Shown here piece by piece: positions 32,625-45,485 of a stretch of 64,000 nt of DNA. A program made the translations under genes and the position numbers. The stretch covers positions 364,635,704 to 364,699,703 of the forward strand of contig CM062297.1 of assembly GCA_031216915.1 (NCBI GenBank), read 5' to 3'. This stretch comes from Pictodentalium vernedei. Lineage: Eukaryota > Mollusca > Scaphopoda > Dentaliida > Dentaliidae. The notes beneath the pieces were generated by a model. It had not been told where the DNA came from and made no database searches. It saw nothing but the letters and a program-made list of their open reading frames with translations. Position 1 is the first letter of the stretch, and each line of letters begins with the position of its first letter.

Positions 32625-33959
32625 TGAAAGTGTCAATGACACAGTAGCTCAACTTGTGTAAGACATGTACATGTATAGTATGTGACAAAGCAATGACACA
32701 CATCTAGGTAATGACCTGATAACAAAGGTACATATAAAGTATTGTAACAGTCTGTACATAAATGCTGACCGTAGCCTGTAACAAATGTATACATAAAGTA
32801 TTGTAAAGGTGGGTGACAGTTAGATGCTAAACTAGAAAAGAAATCTTTGAGTTACCAGAGTGGGTCTGACTGAACCCCAAAATATTTGTTCTCATAGCAC
32901 AGTGATAACAAAGGCACCCCAAAACACACTCATTCCTGTCCCAAGGTGATAACAAAACAATAACAATGACAGAAGGTACCCAAGAAGTTTCGTGAAGATC
33001 GGTTCATAAATACTGCCTCTAGCCTGAGCCGTATAGAAGTTGTGTACAAAAAACTGACTGGACCTAATTTCAGTACAAAATGGCCACTGGCAGCCATCTT
33101 GAATTTTGGACTGCACCCAGAAACACTCGTTCTCGTCCCAAGGTGATAACAAAGGTACTCAAGAAGTTTCGTAAATACAGCCCCTAGCCCAAGCCGTATT
33201 GACATGTGTACTTACTGTGTACAAGTAGCACTGAAAAAATCAAAGTCCATCTAATTTGCATAATGTCTGCACGAGAAAAAACCCTGTATTATATGTGATG
33301 TATTAGATATTACTAAACATTCAAACAAAAATTTATTCAAATCAGAACTTTCATACAGAAGTTCTGTACAAAAAACTGATTGCACTAATTTTGGTACAAA
33401 ATGGCTGCTGGTGGCCATCTTGAATTTTGGACCGCACTCAAAAACACTCGTTCTCGTCCCACGGTGATAACAAAGGTGCCCAAGAAGTTTTGTGAAGATC
33501 GGTTCATAAATACAGCCCCTAGCCCGAGCGGTATTGACATGTGTACTTACTGTGTGTAAGTAGCACTGAAAAAATCAAAGTTCATCTAATTTGCTGAATT
33601 TCTGCACGAGAAAAAAACCTATATTACATGTGATGTATTCCATGTTACTAAACATTCAGACAAAAATTTATTCGAATCAGAACTTTCATACAGAAGTTTT
33701 GTACAAAAAACTGATTGCACTAACTAAGGTACAAAATGGCTGCTGGTGACCATCTTTAATTTCGGACCGCACTCAAAAACACTCGTTCTCGTCTCAGGGT
33801 GATAAGAAAGGTACTCGAGAAGTTTCGTAAAGATCGGTTCATAAATACGGCCTCTAGCCTGAACCATATTGAATTGTTGACGGACAGGTGGACGGATGGA
33901 CAGACGGACGACGGGCCATGGCATAACCTCAAATTTGACTTACGTCAAAGTTGAGCTAA
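32625..33959 (+). mobile_element. Hairpin-ended tandem-repeat element, AGTGTCAATGACACT family
   Basis: Same 5' palindrome, modules and spacer as 29333-31122. The 3' end AATTTGAC...GTCAAAG is followed by TTGAGCTAA. It is somewhat shorter. Confidence 0.82.
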
Positions 33960-34109
33960 TAATATCAGGCAAAACATGTTGAAAGCTGGTGCAGTGAAAC
34001 CCTGTTTTTTGGGCATACCAGCATTGGCATTAATATGCATTAACACAGGATTATTCAGTTAACAAAAGTTGGTGAATCCCCTCTAATTTGCTGAATATTT
34101 ATTCCATTA

Positions 34110-34178
34110 ATCCATTACATCTTGTTTGACAGAGCTCACAGAGCTCTGTCAAACAAGATATAAGGGATTAAACTGCTT
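34110..34178. repeat. Palindromic MITE-like hairpin (TTTGACAGAGCTC)
   Basis: ATCTTGTTTGACAGAGCTC and its complement flank a 4-nt spacer, with outer TTAAT / GGGATTAA. Confidence 0.7.
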
Positions 34179-34371
34179 GAACATATCTTCTGAAAGGAAA
34201 AAAAAAACACTGGGAAACAGGTCCTAAAATCAAAACCAGAAATAACTGAATGCCAATGGTTATCACTTTGAGAAGTTACATATTGTTTAAAGAGTGCATT
34301 CAAAAAGTTGTAATAGAAGGAAGCTACTGGATATGAAGACATCATGTAGTTCAAAGTATTAGATAGTTGTA

Positions 34372-37300
34372 CAGTACGTCCATAGTGTATAGCGTCTCAT
34401 CCACTCGGCGCGGTGGCGGGTGATTTTACCTAAATTGACTCCGTGGAACACTGTGTCGACTTTAAAACACCGCGTTTGCTGTGTATAAAAGATTAGCTGC
34501 TAAAGTCCAAGGTGATAAACAGTGGCGACGGCTTATTCGTTCTGTTGATTGAAGTGCCTTGGTGTTTCACCGAGTACATGTCATTTAAATAAATCTTGTA
34601 TATTTGAGTTTGATGAATTGACTTGAGAACTTAGCCATTTAATAGCTTGTTATTTATTATTGAATATTGATCCTGTGCTCGGTGACAATTAAATTAAAAC
34701 CCACGTGGATAAATCTACTAAAAGAATAAAGGATGGCACGAATTTGAAAAGAAAAAAAAGAAATTTAATTCGACAATCGACAGTAGGGAGCACCCACCCC
34801 CCCCCCCCCCCCTTTCTTCAGACAGACTCTGATGTGACGATGTCAAGTTAGGTAACATCAAATCAGGAATATATAAGATATTGTCGATGAATTTTTTTTA
34901 AACCTCCCACTGTTTTCTGGTTCCGTTGTAACTGAACCCAGACAATTTTCGCAGTTTTGGTCAGTCCGAAATGTCACATTATTGGGACCGAGTTGCCCAT
35001 TTAGCAACAAATCTCCAAAGGATATTCAACAGAAATAATTTTGGAGCCACTTTTGTTTTCATCAAATGTATTCTCTTAAAAATACAGACGGGCCAACAGA
35101 TCGACACAAACATCGTTGTACATATAGGTACCAGGAAATATAAAGAACTCGCACATCGTCTCCCATATTATTCTACTAGCCTACTCATATAAATGTTGAC
35201 ACTCGGAAGCGAACTCGTTGATGACAAGAGACGTGGGAATAGAGAAGCACAGAAGTAACGAAGGTCTTCTCACATGTATGAAACCGCGACAAATCAGCAG
35301 CCAGCCAAAGTGTTAGTAATAAAATAATATTGTCTTTACTGTATAGTACTAAAAAAATCAATAAATTGTCCATGAAACTTAATACTTCAACACCAAACCA
35401 CTGACGGAAACATATGTGTGTTGCACTGACGTGGCCCGATGAGAGGAGGGGGGGGGGGGGGGGGGGTATTTTGCTACTCCCCCCCCCCTTGGGTTTCATA
35501 GTGTATTCGGATTGTATTTGGTGTGATGTGGCCTAATTTTTAATGCCTTTCGGAACTTATAAATTATGGACACAAATGGACTCAGAATAAAGGAGTCACA
35601 AGTCCTCACCAATGAGCGGAGGGGGGGGCACACCCCCTTCTATTTCTGTGTTCACCCCCATCTCGCAGCTGCACGACTCGGATGATGTTGTGTATCTTAT
35701 TACATACCCCCCCCCCCCCCCCCCCCCCCCTAGATTTTACTCTTGACCCTAACTTTGATGTCCCGGCGACGTGCTTGGGTGGGGGCACAATTTGTCAGAT
35801 ATAAATATATACTACGCCCTCCCCCCCCCCCCCCCCTCTCTCTCTCTCTCTTGGACAAATTCACACAGGTATTTGTGATGAATAAAATAATTACCCATAT
35901 TTTTGTGTACTTTTATTGTTTTTTTAACATCTTTTTCTTTGCAATATTTCATTCTGTCATTGTTATTGTTTTGTTTTTGCAGACTGTTGGTGTCAATTGC
36001 TTGAATAAACCCTTACATATCTTGATCGAAGATGGCCGCCCACAAAACCTGGGAATACGGATTTAGGACTATGCGGAGTACACCTCCCTAGATATTACTC
36101 TTCCCCCCTAACTCTGATGTTCTGGCCACATGCTTGGTGTGTTGGGGGCACAATTTTTTTCTCTCTCTCTCTCACACTCAAATTCACTCAGGCACTTGAG
36201 ATGGATAAAATAATTACCCATATTTTTGTGTACTTTCAGCATCTTTTTTCTTTTTCAATGTTTCATTCTGTCATTGTTATTGTTTTAGCAATCGGTATCT
36301 GTTGGTGTTAATTGCTTGAATAAATCTTACAAATCTTGATCGAAGATGATACTGACCAGCCGCAAAACCCGAGAATAACATTCATTTGTTATCTTTTGCT
36401 TCCAAAGCAAAGCTAGTGGTGGAGGAGGGGGGGGGGGGGAGCTGTGGTGTTTGGAGAGTTGGTAGTTTGTTACCCATGATTCACTCCTCGTACGGATACG
36501 GATACAAGCCTAGACTCTAGTGTTCCGACAAGATAAGGGCTTTCGTTCGAGGATTTTTACTAGTAGTGATAGAACCTCACGAGGCTGTGATTTTCTGCTT
36601 GACTCCCCGATGCTGTAAAATGTATATCAGCAGTCTTCTTTCTAGTTTCGTTTGTTGTACATGTAGCATGCCCGTACAATTGGTATATTCTTGTAAATAT
36701 TAATAAGGTTTTTCGGTACATCCAGATTGATTAAGTCTGCATGTTTTGTTTTGTTTTTGTTTTTTTTTTTCTGTTACAATGCATCAGCTGAATGCAAATT
36801 CTGTACATTTTCTAAGATGATAAAATCATCTTGCTGCGAGTATATCCTGCAGACACGTAGGCGGCTAGCCTAGGCGTTATTTCGCAGTATTTGTAATGGT
36901 CTACATTCTATATGGGTTTGGCAAATGGCATACGAAATTTCGAGCGAGATTCGGGAAATTTAGTTAAGACTGTTTTATTATTCTCGTGAATCTGTGTTCA
37001 GCGTCTCTAAAACTTTGTCCCATCCAGTTGGGTTTGATGGCTACGGGATTCGTCTTCCGAGTTTTCAAATTGCCTCTTCGCCAGTTTCTGTGACTCGTCG
37101 TCAAAAAATTACGCTGCATGCACAGTTATTACCGAATGAAGGCACACCGACTTGCAAACTGTGCAGTTACCGTGTAAGTTGCTATTCAAACCATATAAAT
37201 CGCTAAAGTCTTTTTATATCCGATTTCTATGATTCAAACCACAAGACGAACGTCACACACAAAACACTGAAATGAACACAGTAGCAACTTTTGTGAGACT

Positions 37301-37468
37301 GTGTTTATTGCCAATCAACAACACTAATCTCTTTCACACAAAATCACCGACCAACACAGTGTTAGTTATCTCTGCTGTAACATAGAGTTTCACCGGATTG
37401 CTCTGTGTTTTGATGAAATGTGAACACTGCGTCCCGTATTTCATATGGTGTACACTCTGAACATACTG
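34372..37468. mobile_element. 3.1-kb TA-flanked unit, relative of the 9.8-kb unit
   Basis: The left end CAGTACGTCCATAGTGTA and right complement CAGTATGTTCAGAGTGTA are flanked by TA (34370-34371 and 37469-37470). Left-end CTCATCCAC is shared with the 9.8-kb unit. The interior has no transposase frame. It contains C runs at 34797-34812, 35440-35466, 35707-35730 and 35820-35836, and a ~360-bp tandem duplication. Confidence 0.7.
35731..36350 (+). repeat. Tandem duplication, ~360-bp unit
   Basis: Copies start at 35731 and 36090 (TAGATTTTACTC / TAGATATTACTC). Both share ATAAAATAATTACCCATATT, TTTCATTCTGTCATTGTTAT and CTTGAATAAA. They are diverged by perhaps 15-20%. No coding potential. Confidence 0.8.
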
Positions 37469-37674
37469 TAGATGCATGTCATGAGAGATAATGTGTATCA
37501 TGATACATATTGTATCATGCAGATTGAATTGTGATACATAACGTATCGTTAGGGAAGCATAGCGTTGCAGTCCTGTTGAGGAAAATACCGGTTTTATGAC
37601 AGCAATATTTTCTTTAGATGTACATTTTTGTGATTTACATACATCTACTATCAGGATTAGTGTCTGTACTCTAC

Positions 37675-37818
37675 CTTTTTCATCTGTTTCTTCAATTTCT
37701 TCAGTCTCTTTCTTTCGTGTTTTGGAAGATGCTTGTATTCATCATCAGAACTAGAACTACTTGAAGAGCTGGAACTACTGCTACTCTTGTGGCCATGCTT
37801 ATGTTTCTTGTGTTTCAT
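37675..37818 (-). CDS. Candidate host first coding exon: Lys/His-rich poly-Ser protein
   Basis: The minus-strand ATG at 37816-37818 opens 48 codons: MKHKKHKHGHK, then 13 Ser, DDEYKHLP, then the basic stretch KHERKRLKKLKKQMKK. It ends at a good splice donor AAAAAG|GTAGAG at 37675/37674. The Ser run uses AGT, AGC, TCC, TCT and TCA codons, so it is not a simple microsatellite, which supports selection on protein. Short upstream in-frame sequence (to 37917) could be 5' UTR or an earlier exon. The family is unknown; such Lys/Ser/Asp-rich segments occur in nuclear or nucleolar proteins. The next exon would lie to the left, where the 3.1-kb unit has inserted. This is the only segment I would call probable host coding sequence. 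Confidence 0.5.
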
Positions 37819-37927
37819 AATGATATGTTGAGAGGGCAACACTGTACTATATACCTGACAGGCTGCTAAATAAAAATAAAATTTTATTACACTAAAATAG
37901 AAATCTGTTTCTGACAAGCTACATGTT

Positions 37928-38175
37928 TTAACACTTTACCCAAAGTAACAGCCAAAACCGGCTAGCGCTATTCACAAAAATTGCCAGTTAATTTTCATTA
38001 TATTTTTCATGTTTGTCTCAAAAACATAGGTTATGAGCCCTCTTTGGAATGAACGCATTGAGCTCGTTCCAATGAGGGGTCATAACCTATGTTTTTGAGA
38101 CAAAAAATGAAAAAAATTAGTTATTCAAGAATTTTGTTTGCAAGCGTCTGCTTTTCATGTTAGATAAAGGGTTAA
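37928..38175. mobile_element. TTAA-ended palindromic MITE, subfamily B
   Basis: The ends are TTAACACTTTACCCAAAG and the complement of GATAAAGGGTTAA. The palindromic core CAAAAACATAGGTTATGA is mirrored. It lies next to the candidate exon, probably in its 5' flank or intron. Confidence 0.8.
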
Positions 38176-38505
38176 ATGAAAATCGAATATGTTTTCGTTT
38201 TTGGAATACATTTTAAAAAAATTTCCACAATCCTTTATAAGTACTTCCAATAGTTCCTTGCATCCTTCCTTCAATCCTGCACCTTATGTGTAATGACATG
38301 TAATCAACTAATCCTGCACATTTTTACAGACTTAAGCAGTGTATATTTCAATGTCGTGTGTGATATGGCAATCTATCAACTTATCCTGTGTAATGCAGTG
38401 CACAGGGTTAGTCACACTTACTGGTTGTAAAAGATTTTCATTTTTAACTGGGTAATTAACCCTGTGCAGTGTACAGCCTTAGTCTAAATCTCATCTAAAT
38501 CCAAT
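38176..38505. other. No gene seen
   Basis: CTAACCCTGTGCA-type phrases (38396, 38458) recur at 50765-50890, so part of this is a dispersed repeat. Confidence 0.4.
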
Positions 38506-38509
38506 AAAA

Positions 38510-39126
38510 AGCCGCCCGGCCACAAGTCCCCCGAAAATGGTGTGCAATTTGAGGTATTTGAAAAAAATTTAATATTTTGAAGTCGAGAAAGAGACATAAC
38601 TCTTGCAAAAAATGTCGGACCAAACCCCAATTTGAACTTGACCTGTATTTTAAGTTGATACACCTACATATAGCGAATTTTATTTGCTTTGGTCAACAAC
38701 AACTAAAGTTATCAGGAAACCACAAAAATGAATTTTCAAAGTCGGAAAAGGGGCATAACTCTGTCACAAATTGTCAGACCGCACCCCGATTTGCACTTGA
38801 TCTGTATTTTATATTTGTACACCCACATACCACATTTCATTTGATTTGGCCAACTCTTACTAAAGTTATTATCAGGAAGCCAAAAAAATGAATTTCCAAA
38901 GTTGAAAAAGGAGCGTAACTCTGGCAAAATTTGGCAGACCACACCCCGATTCAAACCTGATCTGTATTTTATGTTGATACACATATATACCAAATTTCAT
39001 TTGATTTGGCCACCTATAACTAAAGTTATCATCGGGAAACCAAAGTGGGATGCACACACAAACAGATGGACACCGGCTATTTTAATAGTACACCCCAAAC
39101 ATTTTTTTTTTCGGGGGACAACAATC
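38510..39126 (+). mobile_element. Hairpin-ended tandem-repeat element, ~158-bp unit
   Basis: Three units start near 38596, 38754 and 38914 (CATAACTCTGTCACAAATTG type). Each has ACCTGTATTTT and AACTAAAGTTATCA. The end is a weak hairpin CACCCC...TTTCGGGGGA then CAACAAT at 39093-39126. The 5' border is AAGTCCCCCGAAAA near 38522, a near-complement of the 3' motif. Confidence 0.7.
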
Positions 39127-39129
39127 TAA

Positions 39130-40260
39130 AACCAGTCAGTACTGTTCAAACTCAGCTTAAAACCCCTCATTGTCTTTTTTAGAGAATTCCAACAATGAAA
39201 AGATATTCTATTTTCAATTAAAAGCTTGTTTTCTGCATGCTCTCTTTTAATTACCTCCACGAACTTTAAAAAAATCAAAATTTATTGATTCATGTCAGAT
39301 TAATCATTTAATAAAATTGATAAAATACACCACTGTTGATGTTATTCGGTATATTATGTGACTAAAAATACAGGGATTCTTCTGCCCTCTTTGGGAAAGG
39401 GTCTGGGGCCCATGCAATTGGGAAAATCTGCATCATGAAGGCTCCAAATAGGATTTTATTTAAGAGAAAAAACGTACAAAGAATTATAAATGTTACCTTC
39501 ATATTGAACTGAGAACATTAATACAGAAGCTACTACATGAATAATACATGTAGTACCTTTTAAAACAAACAGATGCATATAATAATGATCAGTCTCTGTA
39601 ATCTCTGTTGAATAAACTGTTCTTAACTTAACAAGTTGAGTGTTAGAAGCCACTATCAGGGCTTTCAAAACATGAGGATGCCACAGCAAAAGCCAAAATT
39701 TTCCTTTCTCATGTTTCACATTCAGTCAAATGCAAATAATATTTTGTTTAGAAACAATTTTTTATCACAAATTATTATACCTGGTGATATAACCTGGTGC
39801 TTCATTAATTAAATTTTTCATGATTATTCCTATAATTAGTGTTTGAAATGTAATATTATTATATCCATGGAAATATTGTTCACCCATGGAAAGAGACCTG
39901 TCCATGGCATCCATACTGTACACTACTTGCTCTAGTGGGAGCAAGATGGTACAGTATTGAGGCATATGACACACTGACTGCATTCATGCTTTTGACCAAT
40001 GTGACACACACTCAAAACCAGTTTGTGCAGTTAGTGGGTTGTTAAATTTGACAGGCATTTGTTGCAGCTTGGCAGTTCTTTCTGTGTACTCTAGCTTCCA
40101 ACACCCACAAAACTTCTCACATGAAATGAACCACACTGTTAAATGTATTGATGTTTAACTGGTTGAGTGCTCAGAAGCTACTGTAACTGCTTTCAAAAAA
40201 TGAAGGTACCGCAGTTAAAACCAACATTTTCCTTGCTCATGTTTCATATTCAGTCAAATG
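39130..40260. other. No gene; partial CAGTACAG MITE
   Basis: 39770-39940 carries the CCTATAATTAGTGTTTGAAA and CACCCATGGAAAGAGACC parts of the MITE seen at 52879-53143. The rest is unassigned. Confidence 0.45.
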
Positions 40261-41241
40261 AAAATATAAATTTTATAGTAAATTCCCTTTCTTATTATAC
40301 CTACCACAATTGTTTACTACAGGCTTGCACTACAGTGGAAGACCCAGCTCGGATAAAATACTCTCTATTTTAATCTTTCCCAAGAGATTTGGGAAAAAAA
40401 AGAGGTGTAAAAACACCACGAAAAAATAAGCCAAAACTGGGTCGAGCACAATCGGTGCACACCCAGTAGGGGACGGTCTTCTCTTAGTACAATTCCACGA
40501 CTTCCGTTAACCAGTGCGTAAGCAGTCATCAAACCATTCTTTTGAGTCCGCCAACATAGGAATTATGTGATCAGCATGGAGGAAGGATTCTTACCCAAAT
40601 AAGAAGACGGGACCGCCTCCATGTAAACAATTGCGGTAGGTATAATAAGAAAGGAAATTTACTATAAAATTTATATTTCTTATCAACCCACCTTACAATT
40701 GTTTACTACAGGCTGAATAGACAATAGGATGGAGGGAATCACATAACCAACCCACACATAACTCAATTGCACTGGAACCGTGGACAGAGAAAGAGATCCC
40801 TAGGCCTATCAAACCATAGCATCACAAACATTAGCAAGACAATGAATGATGAGGCGTATGGTGATGTGCGACACACAGACAGAAAGGGCAGTAACAGCAC
40901 GGAGCTGGAATTGACCCTGTAAGAAGCTGAATGGCTGGGATAGACAACAGCCTGAGCAGAAGAAAGTGGGCCCGTAGAACAAAGGTATGCTGTCTGCTCC
41001 TGCAACTGTCGCAGATAAGTGGAGAAGGTAGCATTTCTCTAGTAGGCTGTCAGCATAATATCCGACAACATGACAGAGTTAGTATAAGCCCCGAGAGGAA
41101 GACAATGCACGCACCTCGTGGCAGAAAAAGGATTTGTAATACTATCACCAGTAGCTAGACAAGCAGAAGCTGCACGAATAGCAAGACAAATCCATCGAGA
41201 AATGAATTCAGGAGAGATCTGGCATGTGAGAAAATGCATAT

Positions 41242-41487
41242 CTATCCAGGATAAAGGCGCGACCACGGAAGGACCTGACAATTTGAAAAGTGGGGGATCC
41301 ACTGTCGGAAACACAGAAGAAGAGCAAGAAGCTCCTTCTGGTTGACATGAAGAGCTGCTAGATCCTGGTCCCATGACCCGTGAAGGAAAAGACCAAGATG
41401 ATCCAACATCACACCCCATCCGAGATCGCTGGCGATTACCATCAGAACACAATCCGGAAGTCCAACGGAACTCCATGCATAATCCAC
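41242..41487 (-). pseudogene. DIRS-type RNase H-like remnant
   Basis: GWGVMLDHLGLFLHGSW followed by HVNQKELLALLLCFRQW fits the DIRS RNase H pattern (GWG...W...HIN.KEL). It lies directly downstream of the RT remnant in element orientation. Broken. Confidence 0.6.
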
Positions 41488-41634
41488 TGAACATCTGTCA
41501 GGGGAGAAGGTGACGAGGAAGAGACTCCGGTAACAGAAACACCAGAACTAGAGGATTGACATTCGGCCTCCAACGACTGAGCAGAAAGTGTTGAAGAGGT
41601 ATGACATGCAGCCGACCTAGAGGAATGAGATCCG

Positions 41635-42290
41635 TCACCGAAACGCAGAGACAAGCAGTCGGGGAAGACTCCAAGCTGATGAAGTCCATCTGAGATGACA
41701 AGGCTGAGAAGGGACCAGGTTCGACTTCTCTCTGTTGACTCTGAACCCTAGTGTCGTGAGTAGGCTCAACAGTGTGACGACATCAGACTCCAGAAAAGCA
41801 GCATTGGATTGCCTCTGGAGGCTATCAACTAGAAGAGCCGAAGAAGACACCTTGGACTGTGTGCAAAGTAAGATTAACACATGCGACATCAGACAGGTGA
41901 AGGTCCAAGGATCCATGCCGAGGCCAAAGGGAATGGCCTTGAACTGGAAAACATCCTGGGGAATGGAGCAGGGAACTGATCTGAAAGCCTCCATGCTGAA
42001 CTGAGGAGCAATGATAGATTGCGTCAGAATACTCAGATCGATAACCTATCTGAGTCGGCCGTCCTTCTTCGACACCAAGAACATGCGGGAACAAAATCCC
42101 ACTGAAAGAAAGTTCTTGATGACCTCGATTGTCCCCTTTGACAGGAGATTGTCTATATCTGTGGTCAAAAGTTCCCAACGTGTAACACTGAAAGGGATTC
42201 ATGTTGGAAGAGGCACTTTCTACTTAGTGGAGTGCCGCAACCTGGGACAAAATCGAGGTGACTACTGCCGACGCCTACCCCACCCTGTGA
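41635..42290 (-). pseudogene. DIRS-type reverse transcriptase remnant
   Basis: Recognisable RT blocks include FQFKAIPFGLGMDPWTFT (a DIRS-type version of the region after the first catalytic motif) and LGFRVNREKSNLVPSQ (the region after the catalytic YxDD box). This is a broken relic of the reverse transcriptase of the DIRS element. Confidence 0.75.
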
Positions 42291-43559
42291 GTGAGTAGAA
42301 GTGGCGGTAGGAGGATCAGCCCTTAGCTTCGCAGAGGAAGCAGAAGGGTACTTGTTAGGCTTTGGACACGCCTGCCTCCAACAGAATGCTGATCAAGCTG
42401 ACTAAGCAGCATCAGATCAATGGAATGACAAAGGGAGCCATCCCGGACCGTCACCACGGAACCATGGAATAGTCGCTGACCTGCTGAAAGAGGCAGATCG
42501 AAAAGCAGAGCACTGCCCCTCAAGAAGGGGACGTCTTGTGTCCAGCGCAGCGTACCTGCGAACTAATTCCAAGGTAGCCGCGTAACAGGTATGTATGTGA
42601 GAAGATGCATGAGCGCCTTGAACAGCACACATAAAACAAAAACCTGTTTGTCATCAAACTCATCTGGGAGCAGATAAGCAGCAAAGCAGAGACGAAGTGA
42701 TTGAAGAGAGAATGCATTCCAGCATCCCTCTCGATAAGCCCAAACTGGACTCCAGTGTTTCCATATGGCTGAGGAGCTGGAGCCCCGATCCAAGACCGTC
42801 AAAGTCTGGCAGACTGACAGATTGGCGAAATCGTTGGAACGATAACGCACCAGAGGCAAAAAGTGTCAACCTTGATGAAGAACGATGTCTTCGTAGCCTA
42901 GGAACTCAGCTGAGAGTCCAAAGCGGTAAAGAAGAAGAACCACCTGCACCGACAGGCATGGTTGAAGGCGCCTAGAAGCATGTTGCTCCACAGGCTGCAG
43001 GCCTGCGATCGATGATCGCAGCCGAGCTGACGCTGTCGGCTGGTTTGACAGTTTGAGACCTGGAAGGAACCCAAACACAAAGTCAAGAGCTGCCCCCAAG
43101 TCAGAAGACTGTTGGCTCTCGACATCAGGAATATCAGACTCATCCCATGAGTCGCAAGACACATAGCCCATCATGGGCAAATCAGCCGACGCCTCCCATG
43201 GTGTGGGCACACCAGGGGATCAGAAAGCGACCTGTTTCCAATCCCGGGAGGCGGCGCCCAGAAACCACTCGTAGCCTCGCTGGACGCAACGGAAAAGGCT
43301 TCACTCCTGACCCATTTACCAGCGAAGGGTCATGATCCTCAAATACACCTGATGCGGGACAACAGGCTGCAGCAGAAAACATCTGAAGGCAGATGTGTAG
43401 TTGGGTATCACAAACCCCGAAGATCAACAGAGCGGAAACTCAGAAGAGTCGCCACGGACCTCTGCGGGACAGAAGGTCCAGGCTGCACAAAAAGCGTTGG
43501 TCACACAAAACTGTCCATGGGACCAGAGGTACTCGACGGCTGAGAGACCACAGTAGAGG

Positions 43560-44065
43560 GTTTGGCCAGCAGCCCCTTCCAACTTTGCCAAGTTGAAGTC
43601 AGGGAAGGCTGAGGCCAATACCCCACATCTACACTACCAGACATCCCTGCAGGGATAAAACTGCTGTGCTCAACTGCTGAGAGGACACAGCATGGGGGTT
43701 CGGTCGGCAGCCACTTCCAACTTTGCCGAGTCAGGGAAAGCTGAGGTCGATACCCCACGTCTACACTACCAGACACCGCTGCAGGGAGAAAACTGCTGTG
43801 CTCAACGACCGAGAGGACACAGCATGGGGTTCGGTCGACTTCGCCGAGTTGAAGTCAGGGAAGGCTGAGGCCGATACCCCATGTCAACACCACCAGACAC
43901 CTCTACAGACCCCTGCGGGGATAAAACTGCTGTGCTCAACGGCTGAGAGAAAACAGCAGGGGGTTCTGTCGGCAGCCACTACCGACTTCGCCGAGTTGAT
44001 GTCAGGCAAGGCTGAGGCCGATACCCCACTACAGACATCACTGCAGACCCTTGCAGGGATAAACC
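43560..44065. repeat. Minisatellite in the gag-like region, 124-147-bp unit
   Basis: Four units are marked by GGCTGAGGCCGATACCCCA-like phrases at about 43608, 43740, 43864 and 44011. GC-rich. Confidence 0.8.
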
Positions 44066-44340
44066 GAGGCCGGCTAAAACGATGACTGATGACATTGTAG
44101 ACGGAACAGCAGTAGCAGCAGATATGACGGGAGCTGTTGGAACTGGCGGAAAAGGGGAGAGAGCCACCTAGCTCAGCCTCCAAAGGAGGAATCACAACCC
44201 TCATGACAGCCTCAGATGTCGACTGGAGAGGGCACCTGGTCCTGGAACCAGGCATCTCTTCACCAGAAATCCAACAGCTCCCGCAGTATCCACCACGGTA
44301 AAAAAAAATGCACATCCCCTATGGATGGGGGAATAACTCT

Positions 44341-44620
44341 CACCAGACGTGGTCATGTCGGGAAGCCCTGAAAGGACAGCGTTCCCCACCACCTGTGGGT
44401 GCGGGAGGAGCTGCACATCCTCCACAGAGGGGGTTGTAACTCTCACCAGACGTGGTCATGTTGGAAGACCCCGAAACGACAGTGTTCCCCACCCCCCGCA
44501 GGTGCGGGAGAAGTTGAACATCCCCCACGGAGGGGGTATAAGTCACACCAGATGTGGTCTTGTCAGGGAGGCCCCAAAACGACAGCGTCCCCCCCTCGGC
44601 GGGTGCGGGAGGAACAGCCA
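44341..44620. repeat. Minisatellite, ~103-bp unit, three copies
   Basis: CACCAGACGTGGTCATGT-like phrases at 44341, 44443 and 44546, each with CGACAGCGT and GGTGCGGGAG. Confidence 0.8.
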
Positions 44621-45485
44621 CGACAACGCACCAAAAGCGAGGGCTAAAGGAATTGCCCTAAAGGAACCGAACTGGAAATAACAGAGGTGAGAGCAGTAGA
44701 AGAAAAAGGTGAACTCAGCAGATACATAAAGTAGAAGAACACCCCCAAGTAAGAGAGAACCTGGCAGAAAAAATAACCGGTGGGTACACGACAGAACCCA
44801 ACCGGCCGACAGGAACCTAAAAAACAGAAATTCAGCCCTCAATAGAGTGAAGAAATCTTGTCCATACAGTCCCTCATTGACACCTAACTCCAATAATAAC
44901 AATAAAATTTATCAACCGAAAAATTTTATTTCCGAACCGCGTTGACACGATGTCGAAAAAACATTCGTGAAAACGAAATATATAAATAATGAAAGTAACT
45001 CCAATAATAACAATAAGGGAGGGGGTATAAGTCACACCAGATGTGGTCTTGTCAGGGAGGCCCCAAAACGACAGCGTCCCCCCCTCGGCGGGTGCGGGAG
45101 GAACAGCCACGACAACGCACCAAAAGCGAGGGCTAAAGGAATTGCCCTAAAGGAACCGAACTGGAAATAACAGAGGTGAGAGCAGTAGAAGAAAAAGGTG
45201 AACTCAGCAGATACATAAAGTAGAAGAACACCCCCAAGTAAGAGAGAACCTGGCAGAAAAAATAACCGGTGGGTACACGACAGAACCCAACCGGCCGACA
45301 GGAACCTAAAAAACAGAAATTCAGCCCTCAATAGAGTGAAGAAATCTTGTCCATACAGTCCCTCATTGACACCTAACTCCAATAATAACAATAAAATTTA
45401 TCAACCGAAAAATTTTATTTCCGAACCGCATTGACACGATGTCGAAAAAACATTCGTGAAAACGAAATATATAAATAATGAAAGT
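44531..45485. repeat. Near-identical 466-bp direct duplication
   Basis: 44531-44996 and 45020-45485 are nearly identical; I see one difference (GCGTTGACAC versus GCATTGACAC). The 23-nt junction repeats AACTCCAATAATAACAATAA from inside the unit. Copy 2 runs straight into the AGTGTCAATGACACT element. Confidence 0.9.

Noticed and set aside
29939-33924. Many similar 60-120-codon frames on both strands
   Set aside because: All are translations of the modules of the AGTGTCAATGACACT-family elements; the frames differ between copies.
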